Source of the DNA: Flavobacterium kayseriense
GTDB lineage: Bacteria > Bacteroidota > Bacteroidia > Flavobacteriales > Flavobacteriaceae
Assembly (NCBI RefSeq): GCF_014305095.1
Contig: NZ_JACRUI010000001.1
Coordinates: 62,001-126,000, forward strand
DNA length: 64,000 nt
Direction: 5' to 3'
Made by a program: the position numbers and the translations under genes. The notes beneath the pieces are model-generated. The model saw only the letters and a program-made list of their open reading frames with translations. It was not told the DNA's origin and did no database searches. Positions 25,345 through 34,656 of this stretch are shown piece by piece. The first letter of the stretch is position 1; the number at the start of each line of letters is the position of its first letter.

Positions 25345-26046
25345 ATGAAAAAAATTGCAGTCATAATCTTCCTCATGCTCACTAGCCCTGGATTCACTCA
25401 ATCTAAGGGCATGTTTAGCAGAGATCCTTTAATTAATTTAGAAAATTTCCAAAAGCAAAAAGTTTATTTTGGATACTACCTTGGGTTCAACTCTTTTGAT
25501 TTTAAAATAGATTATAAAACTGTAGGACCTGACATTCAAGTAAAAAAAACCACAGGATTCAATGTTGGAATAGTGGGTGATTTAAAACTGCAAGAATACA
25601 TTAACTTGCGGTTTGAACCCGGCTTATATTATACAAAAAGAGACTTAAATTACCCGAATTTCAGCAGACCCGTAGACGCTCTTAGGGAGGTAAATAGTAC
25701 CTATATTCACTTTCCGTTATTATTAAAATTCTCTTCGCTACGTACCGGAAACATAAGACCTTATTTAGTTGGTGGTCTTTCTGCTACTTTAAACTTATCG
25801 AGCAATTCTAAATCTATAGATGATAACGAAGAGCAGCGATTTAGAGTTAAACCATGGACTACCAATTACGAATTAGGATTAGGTATAGATATTTTTTCTG
25901 AATACTTTATATTTTCACCCTCTATTCGAGGTGTTTTTGGTATCAATGACGAATTAATTCGTGACAACGACCCTAACAGTCCTTGGACCGGAAACATAGA
26001 GTCACTAAAATCTAGAGCTATATTGATCAATTTTACTTTTCACTAG
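25345..26046 (+). CDS. porT: PorT/SprT family outer-membrane protein of the type IX secretion system
   Basis: This protein has 233 residues. A signal peptide (MKKIAVIIFLMLTSPGFTQ) is followed by an eight-strand-type barrel: YFGYYLGFNSFDFKIDY, FNVGIVGDLKLQEYINLRF, LRFEPGLYYTKRDL-like and IHFPLLLKFSSLRTGNIRP. It ends with an aromatic strand (ILINFTFH). Position directly after ubiE matches the Flavobacterium sprT locus. PorT/SprT is required for protein export and gliding in relatives. A generic porin-family barrel is the alternative if synteny misleads. Confidence 0.78.
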   Translation: MKKIAVIIFLMLTSPGFTQSKGMFSRDPLINLENFQKQKVYFGYYLGFNSFDFKIDYKTVGPDIQVKKTTGFNVGIVGDLKLQEYINLRFEPGLYYTKRDLNYPNFSRPVDALREVNSTYIHFPLLLKFSSLRTGNIRPYLVGGLSATLNLSSNSKSIDDNEEQRFRVKPWTTNYELGLGIDIFSEYFIFSPSIRGVFGINDELIRDNDPNSPWTGNIESLKSRAILINFTFH

Positions 26047-26067
26047 TAAATATTATTCATTTTAGGT

Positions 26068-26799
26068 TTATAAAGCATTTCTTTTAAACTCACTTAAAAT
26101 AATACCAGTCGCGGTTGCTACGTTTAAACTTTCTGTTTTTTGAACTGGACCAAAACGCGGAATAGAAAGCTTACTTGTAACCCTGTTTTCTATTTCCTTT
26201 GAAATTCCGTTAGCCTCGTTACCCATGACAATGATACCTTCGTGAGGTAAATTGCTCTTGTAAATAGAATCTCCATCCATAAAAGTACCAAAGACCGGTA
26301 TCGAAACATTGCTTAAATAAGCCTCCAAATCAATATAATTAACATTAACTCTTGTTATGGAACCCATAGTTGCTTGTACCACCTTAGGATTATAGATATC
26401 CACTGTTTCCTTCGAACACAAGATTTGCTCTACACCAAACCAATCACAAAGCCGAATAATAGTTCCCATATTACCAGGGTCTCTAATGGAATCCAGCGCA
26501 ACAATCAAACCTTTAGTGCTAGTGGGTTTTTCAACAGGTATATAAAAAACAGCTAAACACGTATTTGGCGTAGCTAAAGCAGAAATTTTTTTTAAATCAC
26601 TTTCAACCACCACTGATTTTTTATCAGTTGCCACTGAAGCAAAGTCATTTTGAGTGGTGTATAAATGAACAAGCTCTAAATTAGATGACAACAATTCGTT
26701 AACAGCTTTAATACCTTCGGCAAAAAACATTTGATTAGCTGTTCGATACTTTTTTTGCTGTAAACTAGTTATTAGTTTTATTTGGTTTTTACTAACCAT
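26068..26799 (-). CDS. TrmH/SpoU family RNA methyltransferase
   Basis: The start at 26799 (MVSKNQIKLITSLQQKKYRT) gives 243 residues, the usual size. The frame remains open to 26967 but that extension would overlap tamL and carries no family sequence. The N-terminal substrate-binding domain (about 1-95) is followed by the knotted SPOUT domain: GLIVALDSIRDPGNMGTIIR, GVEQILCSKETVDIYNPKVV, GIIVMGNEANGIS and LNVATATGIILSEF. It 2'-O-methylates rRNA or tRNA; the exact target is unknown. It is divergent from tamL. Confidence 0.9.
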   Translation of the reverse strand: MVSKNQIKLITSLQQKKYRTANQMFFAEGIKAVNELLSSNLELVHLYTTQNDFASVATDKKSVVVESDLKKISALATPNTCLAVFYIPVEKPTSTKGLIVALDSIRDPGNMGTIIRLCDWFGVEQILCSKETVDIYNPKVVQATMGSITRVNVNYIDLEAYLSNVSIPVFGTFMDGDSIYKSNLPHEGIIVMGNEANGISKEIENRVTSKLSIPRFGPVQKTESLNVATATGIILSEFKRNAL

Positions 26800-26836
26800 A
26801 AAAATATGTACTTTTGAATTAAATATATTAGAACAC

Positions 26837-29401
26837 TTGAAAAAAATCTTAACAAAAATATCATTATTTATTCTAATAGGAATAATAATATCTGCTTGTG
26901 ACGCTGAAAAAAGAGTCCCAGCTGATAAAAGACTACTAACTAAAAATGAAATTATAGTTAATGACAAAAAAATAGCAGATGAAATTGTATTTAATCAGCT
27001 GTATCAAAACCCCAATAGCACTTTGCTCTTAGGGTACAAACTTAGACTTAATTTGTACAATTTAGCTAATCTAAATCCAGACTCTACTTACCAAGCAAAA
27101 TTCACCAATAATCCCGGCAAATATGAGCGAAAGTCTAAATGGCTATCAGCCAAACAGGTTGATCGCTTAGGCCAGTCATTTTGGTATCATGGCATACACG
27201 AGTTTTTAAAAAGAACCGGTGAACCTCCTGTAATAATTGACAGTGCTAAAACTACAAAATCATTATTAAGACTAAAATATTATTATTTTAATGATGGTTT
27301 TTTTGATGTAGAGACATCGGCTAGTCTAGATACCGTTAAACCAAAAAAGGCTGCGGTTAAATATTTAATAAAAACTGGTGCCGCCTACTTGTTAGACACC
27401 ATCAAAACTACTATTTCTACACCTGCGCTAGACTCTCTTTACGATTCTAGAAAGGAAACTGCTATGATACAATCTGGCAAGCAATATAAAACAACCGATT
27501 TTGAAGAAGAACGCAATCGAGTTTCGACGCTTTATAGAAACAATGGAGCTTATTACTTTCAACCCACGTACGTAAACTTTGACATCGATACCATAGGAAA
27601 AATAAACAAGGCTAATGTAAACTTGATTATAAACGACTATTCATATCAAGAGCAAGACTCAACTAGAACAGAACCATTTAAATTGTACACCATTAGTGAT
27701 GTCAATATCTATACTGACTACAATTCAAACAAAGAATCTCAAATAATTAAAGATAGTCTTACGTACAAAAACTTTAATATCTACAGCCACAATAAGCTGA
27801 AGTATAAGCCTTATGCCATAACAGATGCTATTTTTATAGCAAAAGGAAGTTTATTTGCTGATTTTAAAACCGTACTAACAAGCAGGTATTTAAATAATCT
27901 CAAAATTTTCAACTATCCAACCATACAATACGAGCTTGATAAACGCGACTCAACGGCAAGCTCTTTAATAGCAAAAATATACCTAACACCCAGAAAAAAA
28001 TACAGCTTTGGAGCTTCGTTTGATGTTACCCACTCTAATATCCAAGATATTGGAATAGCATTCAGCCCTTCATTAACCATACGAAATGTATTCAATGGTG
28101 CCGAAACATTAGAACTTTCGGCACGTACAAACATAGGTTCATCTAAAGATTTAGCAAATCCCAATAATCAATTCTTCAACGTTTCAGAATACGGTGCGGA
28201 TTTAAAACTAAATATCCCAAGAATCTTTCTACCATTTAGAACGGAAAAAATCATCCCAAAAAGTATGATTCCGTCCACTTTGATGGCAATAGGTATCGCC
28301 AGACAAACAAATATTGGTCTAGATAAAGAAAATTTCACTGGAGCTGTTTCATACAATTGGAATCCAAAAAGAAATAATACCGCGAGATTTGATTTGTTTA
28401 ACGTTCAATTTGTTCGCAATCTAAATCCAAATAATTACTTCAATGTATATCGCTCCTCTTACGATGCGTTGAATGCAATTGGGAAAACTTTTAACACCAA
28501 CAGCACCTATTTTGACAATTCAGCCGACAGGAACTTAATTATTCAATCAGGGACTACAGGGTTCACCAATGATGTGCTCAACAATGCCACGGCATTAACA
28601 TCGGGAGATGATGAGTATCAGTCTGTAAAAAGTATTGAGGAAAGAAGAGTTCGATTGACGGAGAATGACTTTATATTGGCTACAAGTTTCTCTTTTACGA
28701 AAACAACTAAAAAAGACCTTCAAGACAACTCATTTTATCAATTTAAAACTAAAATCGAATCAGCTGGATCCCTATTATCGTTTATTGCGAATGCATCAAA
28801 CCAATCATTTAATGCGAATGGAAATAGAGAAATTTTTAATTTAGAATACTCTGAATACATTAAAACCGAATTTGACTACATCAAACATTGGGACCTTACT
28901 AAGGAAAAAGTCTTAGCAGTAAGAAGCTTTTTTGGGATAGCCATCCCTTTTGGAAACTCTGACAACATTCCCTTTTCACGAAGTTATTTCTCAGGAGGAT
29001 CTAATGACAATAGAGCTTGGCAACCCTATAGTTTGGGACCTGGTAGCAGTGGAGCACTTAATGATTTCAATGAAGCAAACATGAAAATCGCACTAAGTGC
29101 TGAGTTTAGATTTAAGCTTTTAGGAGATCTAAAAGGAGCGTTATTTGCTGATGCAGGAAACATTTGGAACGTGAGCGATAATGTTACTGATCCAAAATCC
29201 ACATTTACAGGCATTAGTAGCTTACAAGATATTGCCCTTGGTTCAGGATTTGGACTTCGATACGATTTAACCTTTTTAGTTGTGCGTTTTGACTTTGGAT
29301 TTAAAACATACGATCCCGCGAATGAAACAGGAAAAAAATGGTTCAGACAATACAACTTTGCTAACTCCGTTTTAAATTTTGGTATCAATTACCCTTTCTA
29401 A
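26837..29401 (+). CDS. tamL: TamL, BamA-family outer-membrane lipoprotein of the TAM-like system
   Basis: This protein has 854 residues and starts with TTG at 26837. The lipoprotein signal MKKILTKISLFILIGIIISAC puts the lipidated Cys at residue 21. POTRA-like repeats cover roughly residues 35-330. A 16-strand Omp85 barrel follows, with the conserved SYFSGGSNDNRAWQPYSLG (RGF-like lid segment) and NLNFGINYPF-type final strand (SVLNFGINYPF). Bacteroidota TamL is the lipidated counterpart of TamA and is thought to work with TamB. No tamB lies next to it here. It shares a divergent spacer with the TrmH gene, with a TACTTTTG -7-like box at 26808. Confidence 0.88.
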   Translation: MKKILTKISLFILIGIIISACDAEKRVPADKRLLTKNEIIVNDKKIADEIVFNQLYQNPNSTLLLGYKLRLNLYNLANLNPDSTYQAKFTNNPGKYERKSKWLSAKQVDRLGQSFWYHGIHEFLKRTGEPPVIIDSAKTTKSLLRLKYYYFNDGFFDVETSASLDTVKPKKAAVKYLIKTGAAYLLDTIKTTISTPALDSLYDSRKETAMIQSGKQYKTTDFEEERNRVSTLYRNNGAYYFQPTYVNFDIDTIGKINKANVNLIINDYSYQEQDSTRTEPFKLYTISDVNIYTDYNSNKESQIIKDSLTYKNFNIYSHNKLKYKPYAITDAIFIAKGSLFADFKTVLTSRYLNNLKIFNYPTIQYELDKRDSTASSLIAKIYLTPRKKYSFGASFDVTHSNIQDIGIAFSPSLTIRNVFNGAETLELSARTNIGSSKDLANPNNQFFNVSEYGADLKLNIPRIFLPFRTEKIIPKSMIPSTLMAIGIARQTNIGLDKENFTGAVSYNWNPKRNNTARFDLFNVQFVRNLNPNNYFNVYRSSYDALNAIGKTFNTNSTYFDNSADRNLIIQSGTTGFTNDVLNNATALTSGDDEYQSVKSIEERRVRLTENDFILATSFSFTKTTKKDLQDNSFYQFKTKIESAGSLLSFIANASNQSFNANGNREIFNLEYSEYIKTEFDYIKHWDLTKEKVLAVRSFFGIAIPFGNSDNIPFSRSYFSGGSNDNRAWQPYSLGPGSSGALNDFNEANMKIALSAEFRFKLLGDLKGALFADAGNIWNVSDNVTDPKSTFTGISSLQDIALGSGFGLRYDLTFLVVRFDFGFKTYDPANETGKKWFRQYNFANSVLNFGINYPF

Positions 29402-29466
29402 TGCTATTTAATTCTTATTTTTGCATACTAAAACTAAAAAAAAGAACCAACTAAAAACAAATTAAA

Positions 29467-30534
29467 ATGGGACACAACATCAAACCGGGCGTTGCCACAG
29501 GTGATCAAGTACAAGAGATTTTTAATTACGCAAAAGAAAAAGGCTTTGCACTTCCAGCAGTAAATGTAACTGGATCTAACACTATAAATGCAGTGCTAGA
29601 AACAGCAGCAAAACTAAATGCGCCAGTGATTATTCAGTTTTCTAATGGAGGAGCACAATTTAACGCAGGAAAAGGATTATCTAATGAAAATGAAAAAGCT
29701 GCAATAGCAGGTGGTGTAGCAGGAGCACTACATATTCATACTTTAGCTGAAGCTTACGGAGCAACAGTAATTTTACATACTGACCACTGTGCAAAAAAAC
29801 TATTACCGTGGATTGATGGTTTATTAGATGCATCTGAAAAACATTTTGCTGCAACCGGAAAACCTTTGTATAGCTCTCACATGATTGATTTATCTGAAGA
29901 GCCAATCGAAGAAAACATCGAAATCTGTAAAGGTTATTTAGAGCGTATGAGTAAAATGGGTATGACATTAGAAATCGAGCTTGGAATCACAGGTGGTGAA
30001 GAAGATGGCGTAGACAACTCTGACGTTGATAGCTCTAAATTATATACACAACCAGAAGAGGTGTCGTATGCTTACGAAGAACTTTCTAAAATAAGTCCAA
30101 AATTCACAATTGCTGCTGCTTTTGGAAATGTACACGGAGTTTACAAACCAGGAAATGTAAAATTGACTCCAAAAATTCTAAAGAACTCTCAAGATTATGT
30201 TCAAAACAAGTGTAACACAGGACACAATCCAGTTGATTTTGTTTTCCACGGTGGATCAGGTTCTACGCTGGAAGAAATCAGAGAAGGTATTAGCTACGGA
30301 GTAATAAAAATGAATATTGATACTGACTTGCAGTTTGCTTTTACAGAAGGTATTCGTGATTACATGGTAGAAAAAATAGACTACCTAAAAACACAAATTG
30401 GTAACCCTGACGGTGCTGATGTTCCTAACAAAAAATATTACGATCCAAGAAAATGGTTGCGTGAAAGTGAAATCACTTTTAATACTAGACTAGAGCAAGC
30501 ATTTGCCGACTTGAACAACGTGAATACATTATAA
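29467..30534 (+). CDS. fbaA: Fructose-bisphosphate aldolase, class II
   Basis: This zinc-dependent glycolytic enzyme interconverts fructose-1,6-bisphosphate and the two triose phosphates. The 355-residue protein is of the longer E. coli FbaA type. LPAVNVTGSNTINAVLETA, ILHTDHCAKKLLPW (metal His), SSHMIDLSEEPIEENI, AAFGNVHGVYKPGN and FVFHGGSGS carry the metal and phosphate sites. MNIDTDLQFAF is near the C-terminus. A TATTTTTG -7-like element lies at 29416-29423. It is followed by a repetitive spacer and accD. Confidence 0.96.
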   Translation: MGHNIKPGVATGDQVQEIFNYAKEKGFALPAVNVTGSNTINAVLETAAKLNAPVIIQFSNGGAQFNAGKGLSNENEKAAIAGGVAGALHIHTLAEAYGATVILHTDHCAKKLLPWIDGLLDASEKHFAATGKPLYSSHMIDLSEEPIEENIEICKGYLERMSKMGMTLEIELGITGGEEDGVDNSDVDSSKLYTQPEEVSYAYEELSKISPKFTIAAAFGNVHGVYKPGNVKLTPKILKNSQDYVQNKCNTGHNPVDFVFHGGSGSTLEEIREGISYGVIKMNIDTDLQFAFTEGIRDYMVEKIDYLKTQIGNPDGADVPNKKYYDPRKWLRESEITFNTRLEQAFADLNNVNTL

Positions 30535-30535
30535 A

Positions 30536-30645
30536 ATAGTGGACAGTAAGCAGTTTCTAGTAGGCAGTTTAAATCAATTTTACTGAATACTTCAACTAAT
30601 TACAAGCACTAAACATTTGAATACTGAACACTGAATACTAGAAAA
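30536..30645. repeat. Repetitive spacer between fbaA and accD
   Basis: The left half reiterates AGTGGACAGTAAGCAGT and TAGTAGGCAGTTT. The right half reiterates the near-complement AATACTGAACACTGAATACT. The halves can form a long imperfect hairpin just before the accD start. The first unit matches 15 of 17 bases of the minus strand at 40321-40337. Confidence 0.6.
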
Positions 30646-31500
30646 ATGGCTTGGTTTAAAAGAAAAGAAAAAGGAATTACGACTGCTACCGAAGACAAAA
30701 TGGATGTTCCAAAAGGACTTTGGTACAAATCGCCTACGGGAAAAATTATCGATGCTGACGAGTTAGAACGCAATTTATTTGTTAGCCCAGAGGATGGTTT
30801 TCACGTTAGAATTGGCAGTAGTACCTATTTTGAAATTTTGTTTGATAACAACGAGTTTGTAGAGTTAGATAAAAACCTTACCTCTAAAGATCCTTTGCAT
30901 TTTGTAGACACAAAAAAATATGCAGATCGTTTGAAAGATGTAATGGAAAAAACAAAACTGAAAGATGCTGTTCGTACAGGAGTAGGAAAATCTAAAGGAA
31001 AAGAATTGGTGATTTGTTGCATGGATTTCGCCTTTATTGGTGGCTCTATGGGAGCTGTTGTAGGTGAAAAAATTGCAAGAGGAATTGATCACGCAATTAA
31101 AAACAAACTTCCTTTTGTAATGATTTCTAAATCTGGAGGAGCACGTATGATGGAGGCTGCTTATTCTTTAATGCAACTTGCTAAGACTTCTGTAAAATTA
31201 GCGCAGTTAGCAGAAGCAAAACTACCATACATCTCTTTATGTACTGACCCTACCACTGGTGGAACTACAGCTTCCTACGCTATGCTAGGAGACATCAATA
31301 TCTCTGAGCCTGGAGCCTTAATTGGATTTGCTGGCCCAAGAGTTGTAAGAGACACTACGGGTAAGGATTTACCAGAAGGTTTCCAAACAGCTGAGTTCTT
31401 GTTAGAGCATGGATTTCTAGACTTTATCACACCAAGAAAAGAATTGAAAGACAAGATTAACTTGTATATCGATTTAATACAAAATAATGAAGTTAGATAA
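30646..31500 (+). CDS. accD: Acetyl-CoA carboxylase carboxyltransferase, beta subunit
   Basis: This 284-residue subunit transfers the carboxyl group from biotin to acetyl-CoA, the first step of fatty acid synthesis. The crotonase-like core is intact: [54 protein letters not shown] and [20 protein letters not shown]. The N-terminus ([34 protein letters not shown]) lacks the Cys4 zinc ribbon of the E. coli protein. Where Cys pairs are expected it has none, a form I recall from other Flavobacteriaceae. A terminator follows. Confidence 0.94.
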   Translation: MAWFKRKEKGITTATEDKMDVPKGLWYKSPTGKIIDADELERNLFVSPEDGFHVRIGSSTYFEILFDNNEFVELDKNLTSKDPLHFVDTKKYADRLKDVMEKTKLKDAVRTGVGKSKGKELVICCMDFAFIGGSMGAVVGEKIARGIDHAIKNKLPFVMISKSGGARMMEAAYSLMQLAKTSVKLAQLAEAKLPYISLCTDPTTGGTTASYAMLGDINISEPGALIGFAGPRVVRDTTGKDLPEGFQTAEFLLEHGFLDFITPRKELKDKINLYIDLIQNNEVR

Positions 31501-31523
31501 TTAATCACTATTTCATTAAAAGC

Positions 31524-31556
31524 AAAAAACCCAAGAACTATTTCTTGGGTTTTTTT
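31524..31556 (+). terminator. Terminator of accD
   Basis: A perfect stem of 14 bp, AAAAAACCCAAGAA (31524-31537), pairs with the complement ending in a T run (31543-31556). Confidence 0.9.
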
Positions 31557-31626
31557 ATACGTAAAAATCAACAAATGGATTTTATTCTCTATGAATTACA
31601 TACAATAGCAAAAAACACTAGGCCTA

Positions 31627-32877
31627 TTACATCCCAGTTCTAATTGCCTCCACAGGATCTAATTTTGAAGCTGTAATAGCAGGTAAAATTCCAGATACCA
31701 AACCAATCAACGCCGCTAGTCCAGTTCCTAATAGCACATTCCCCATTCCTAAAACAAATTCAAAATCTAAGGCCTCTGTTAATACAAAAGCAATAATCCA
31801 AACAAGGAACAAACCTATTGCACCACCAATTACCGAAAGAATAATAGCTTCGAATAAAAATTGAAATAAGATAAATCTATTTTTAGCACCCAATGATTTT
31901 TGAATACCAATTAAATTGGTTCTCTCCTTTACAGAAACAAACATAATATTTGCAATTCCAAAACCTCCTACTAAAAGTGAAAAACCACTAATCATCCAGC
32001 CACCAAATTTCATATTTAAGATAATTCCATCGATTAGATCCGTAAAACCAGAGAAAACATTGATAAAGAAATTATCAATTTCACCTGCTTTTAATCCTCT
32101 ATTCGTGCGTAGCTTTTGTGAAATCTCTTCTTTGTAAGCCTCCATATCTACCCCACTATTAGGCTTAAACACGATAACATTTGTTAAAGAGGTATTATTA
32201 TCGCCATACGATTGACGGATGAAGTTCACTGGCAAATAAGCAGATGTGTCATCACTATCTCCAAAAAGTCCGGCACCTTCCTTTTTTAAGACTCCAATAA
32301 CAGTAAACTTTTGCCCATATACACGAACACTTTTCCCTAGGGGATCTATATCTTCAAAGAGTGAACTAGCTATTTCGTTTCCTAAAACAATAACCTTCGC
32401 TCCTGAATTAGATTCGGATTCATTATAAAATCGACCTTTCTCAAATTCCAGACCTTGAATATCTATAAACTCGTAAGATACAGGCACCATATTCACATCA
32501 GAAACCACATTAGAGTCATACTTTATAGATTCTCTTTTGGTAAAAATCTGAAAGGCAACCTCGTTTGTATTGGTCATTGTACTTTTTAGATAAGTATATT
32601 CATCATACGCTACATTAGGAAACTGCTCTCTCTTCCACTGCGGAATATCTGATGGCCCAAATGAGAATCGCATTAAGTAAATAGTGTTTTTATCCAATGA
32701 ACTAAGATCTTTAGATATCTTTCTATCCAAGGAGTCAACTGCTGCAAGAACTGCTATAATGGAAAAAATCCCAATAGTCACACCCAACAACGATAATAAA
32801 GTTCTTAATTTATTATTGCTCAATGCATTCATTGCAAAAGTGAAACTCTCTTTCAATAATCGAAAATATAGTAACAT
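31627..32877 (-). CDS. ABC transporter permease, MacB/FtsX type
   Basis: This protein has 416 residues. A first membrane segment near residues 25-47 (TLLSLLGVTIGIFSIIAVLA) is followed by a periplasmic MacB-type domain (about 50-280). Three further membrane segments carry the FtsX domain: SLLVGGFGIANIMFVSVKER, GAKNRFILFQFLFEAIILS and GLAALIGLVSGILPAITASKLDPVEAIRTGM in pieces. Such permeases export lipoproteins, peptides or drugs together with an ATPase and a membrane-fusion protein. Neither partner lies adjacent, so the substrate is open. The gene stands alone on the minus strand. Confidence 0.88.
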   Translation of the reverse strand: MLLYFRLLKESFTFAMNALSNNKLRTLLSLLGVTIGIFSIIAVLAAVDSLDRKISKDLSSLDKNTIYLMRFSFGPSDIPQWKREQFPNVAYDEYTYLKSTMTNTNEVAFQIFTKRESIKYDSNVVSDVNMVPVSYEFIDIQGLEFEKGRFYNESESNSGAKVIVLGNEIASSLFEDIDPLGKSVRVYGQKFTVIGVLKKEGAGLFGDSDDTSAYLPVNFIRQSYGDNNTSLTNVIVFKPNSGVDMEAYKEEISQKLRTNRGLKAGEIDNFFINVFSGFTDLIDGIILNMKFGGWMISGFSLLVGGFGIANIMFVSVKERTNLIGIQKSLGAKNRFILFQFLFEAIILSVIGGAIGLFLVWIIAFVLTEALDFEFVLGMGNVLLGTGLAALIGLVSGILPAITASKLDPVEAIRTGM

Positions 32878-33045
32878 AAAATCTTTATTTGTGTTAAGGT
32901 AAAAATCTAAAAATTATATTCAAAAACCTAGCAAGCTATTAATTTGTTTAAACAGCTCAGTTACAATTTCAGTACCCAGTTAGGATAGCAAGCAACTTTA
33001 TAAATTATCTCAAATTCAAATAGCTCAATTTTAACTTTAAAAAAC

Positions 33046-33053
33046 TATTTTTG
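33046..33053 (+). promoter_or_regulatory. -7 element of the purH promoter
   Basis: TATTTTTG fits the TAnnTTTG consensus of Bacteroidota promoters and lies 22 bases before the purH start. A matching -33 TTG is not evident. Confidence 0.45.
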
Positions 33054-33075
33054 CACTTTATAACTATAACTACAC

Positions 33076-34602
33076 ATGAGCACAACTAAAACAATTCAAT
33101 CAGCATTAATTTCTGTTTTTTCCAAAGAAGGTCTTGAACCAATTGTAAGACAACTAAACAGTCAAAATGTTACACTTTATTCTACAGGAGGGACAGAAGA
33201 TTTCATAAAAAACTTAGGCATCCCCGTTATTCCAGTTGAAGATGTGACGTCATACCCATCTATTCTTGGTGGGAGAGTAAAGACATTACACCCAAAAGTT
33301 TTTGGAGGAATTTTAAATCGTCAAGATAATCCTAGTGACGTTCAACAAATGGAAGAATTTAACATTCCACAAATTGACTTAGTGATTGTCGATCTATACC
33401 CTTTTGAAAAAACAGTTGCATCGGGAGCAAGTGAAGCAGATATTATCGAAAAAATAGATATTGGTGGAATCTCCTTAATACGCGCTGCAGCTAAAAACTT
33501 TAAAGACACCGTAATCGTAGCTTCGGTAAATGATTACAGTACGCTACTTGAAAAAATAACAACACAAAACGGAGCGACAACATTAGAAGACAGGAAATTA
33601 TTTGCTACAAAAGCATTCCATGTATCTTCACACTACGACACAGCTATCTTCAATTATTTTAATACCGACGAGACCATATATAAAGAAAGTATTACTGAAG
33701 GCCAAGTATTAAGATACGGAGAGAACCCGCATCAAAAAGGATTTTTCTTTGGCGATTTTGATGCTATCTTCAACAAAATACACGGGAAAGAGTTATCGTA
33801 CAATAATTTATTAGACGTAGACGCTGCTGTTAACTTAATTAATGAGTTTAAAAACGACGGCCCTACCTTTGCTATACTTAAACACAATAACGCTTGTGGT
33901 CTTGCCTCTAGAAAAACAATTAGCGAGGCTTATGTTGCTGCACTAGCATGCGATCCTACATCAGCATTTGGTGGCGTTTTAATAGCTAATACAAAAATCG
34001 ACGTTGCTACAGCAATAGAAATTAATAAGTTATTTTGCGAAGTTGTAATAGCACCAGAATATGAAAAAGAAGCGATTGCGATTTTAGAAGAAAAGAAAAA
34101 CAGAATTATATTAATTCAAAATGAAGTTGAACTACCTAACAAACAAGTTCGTACTTGCTTGAACGGTCTTTTAATTCAAGAAAGAAACAATATCACAGAC
34201 AATAAAGACGATTTAAAAACCGTTACAACAACAAGCCCTACAGAACAAGAAGTTGAAGACTTAATATTTGCTTCTAAAGTGTGTAAAAACACGAAGTCAA
34301 ATACAATTGTGTTTGCAAAAAACGGAACACTCATTTCATCAGGTACAGGACAAACATCACGAGTAGACGCATTAGTTCAAGCAGTAGAGAAAGCAAAGGC
34401 TTTCGGTTTTGATTTAAAAGGTGCTTCGATGGCAAGTGATGCTTTTTTCCCTTTTCCAGATTGCGTTCAGCTTGCAAAGGAAGCTGGAATAACAGCAGTA
34501 ATCCAACCAGGAGGATCTATAAAAGATCAATTAAGCATAGATTATTGCAACGAAAATAAACTTGCAATGGTATTTACAGGAACCCGTCATTTTAAACATT
34601 AA
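33076..34602 (+). CDS. purH: Bifunctional AICAR transformylase / IMP cyclohydrolase
   Basis: This 508-residue enzyme catalyses the last two steps of IMP synthesis. The N-terminal MGS-like IMP cyclohydrolase domain (about 1-190) has LISVFSKEGLEPIVRQL, YSTGGTEDFIKNLGIPV and PSILGGRVKTLHPKVFGGIL. The transformylase domain begins with LRYGENPHQKGFFFGDFD and contains LKHNNACGLA, ASDAFFPFPDCVQLA and IQPGGSIKDQ. It ends FTGTRHFKH, the usual C-terminus. A TATTTTTG -7 element lies at 33046-33053. mreB follows after 54 bp with no terminator between. Confidence 0.97.
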   Translation: MSTTKTIQSALISVFSKEGLEPIVRQLNSQNVTLYSTGGTEDFIKNLGIPVIPVEDVTSYPSILGGRVKTLHPKVFGGILNRQDNPSDVQQMEEFNIPQIDLVIVDLYPFEKTVASGASEADIIEKIDIGGISLIRAAAKNFKDTVIVASVNDYSTLLEKITTQNGATTLEDRKLFATKAFHVSSHYDTAIFNYFNTDETIYKESITEGQVLRYGENPHQKGFFFGDFDAIFNKIHGKELSYNNLLDVDAAVNLINEFKNDGPTFAILKHNNACGLASRKTISEAYVAALACDPTSAFGGVLIANTKIDVATAIEINKLFCEVVIAPEYEKEAIAILEEKKNRIILIQNEVELPNKQVRTCLNGLLIQERNNITDNKDDLKTVTTTSPTEQEVEDLIFASKVCKNTKSNTIVFAKNGTLISSGTGQTSRVDALVQAVEKAKAFGFDLKGASMASDAFFPFPDCVQLAKEAGITAVIQPGGSIKDQLSIDYCNENKLAMVFTGTRHFKH

Positions 34603-34656
34603 TTTGTTTAACTTTGTTGGCTCTTATTTTTTAACTTTTAAACCCCTAAAAGACAT

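Noticed and set aside
26800..26967. Longer N-terminus of the TrmH-family methyltransferase
   Set aside because: The extra 56 codons run antisense to the start of tamL and add no family sequence; the start at 26799 gives the normal size.
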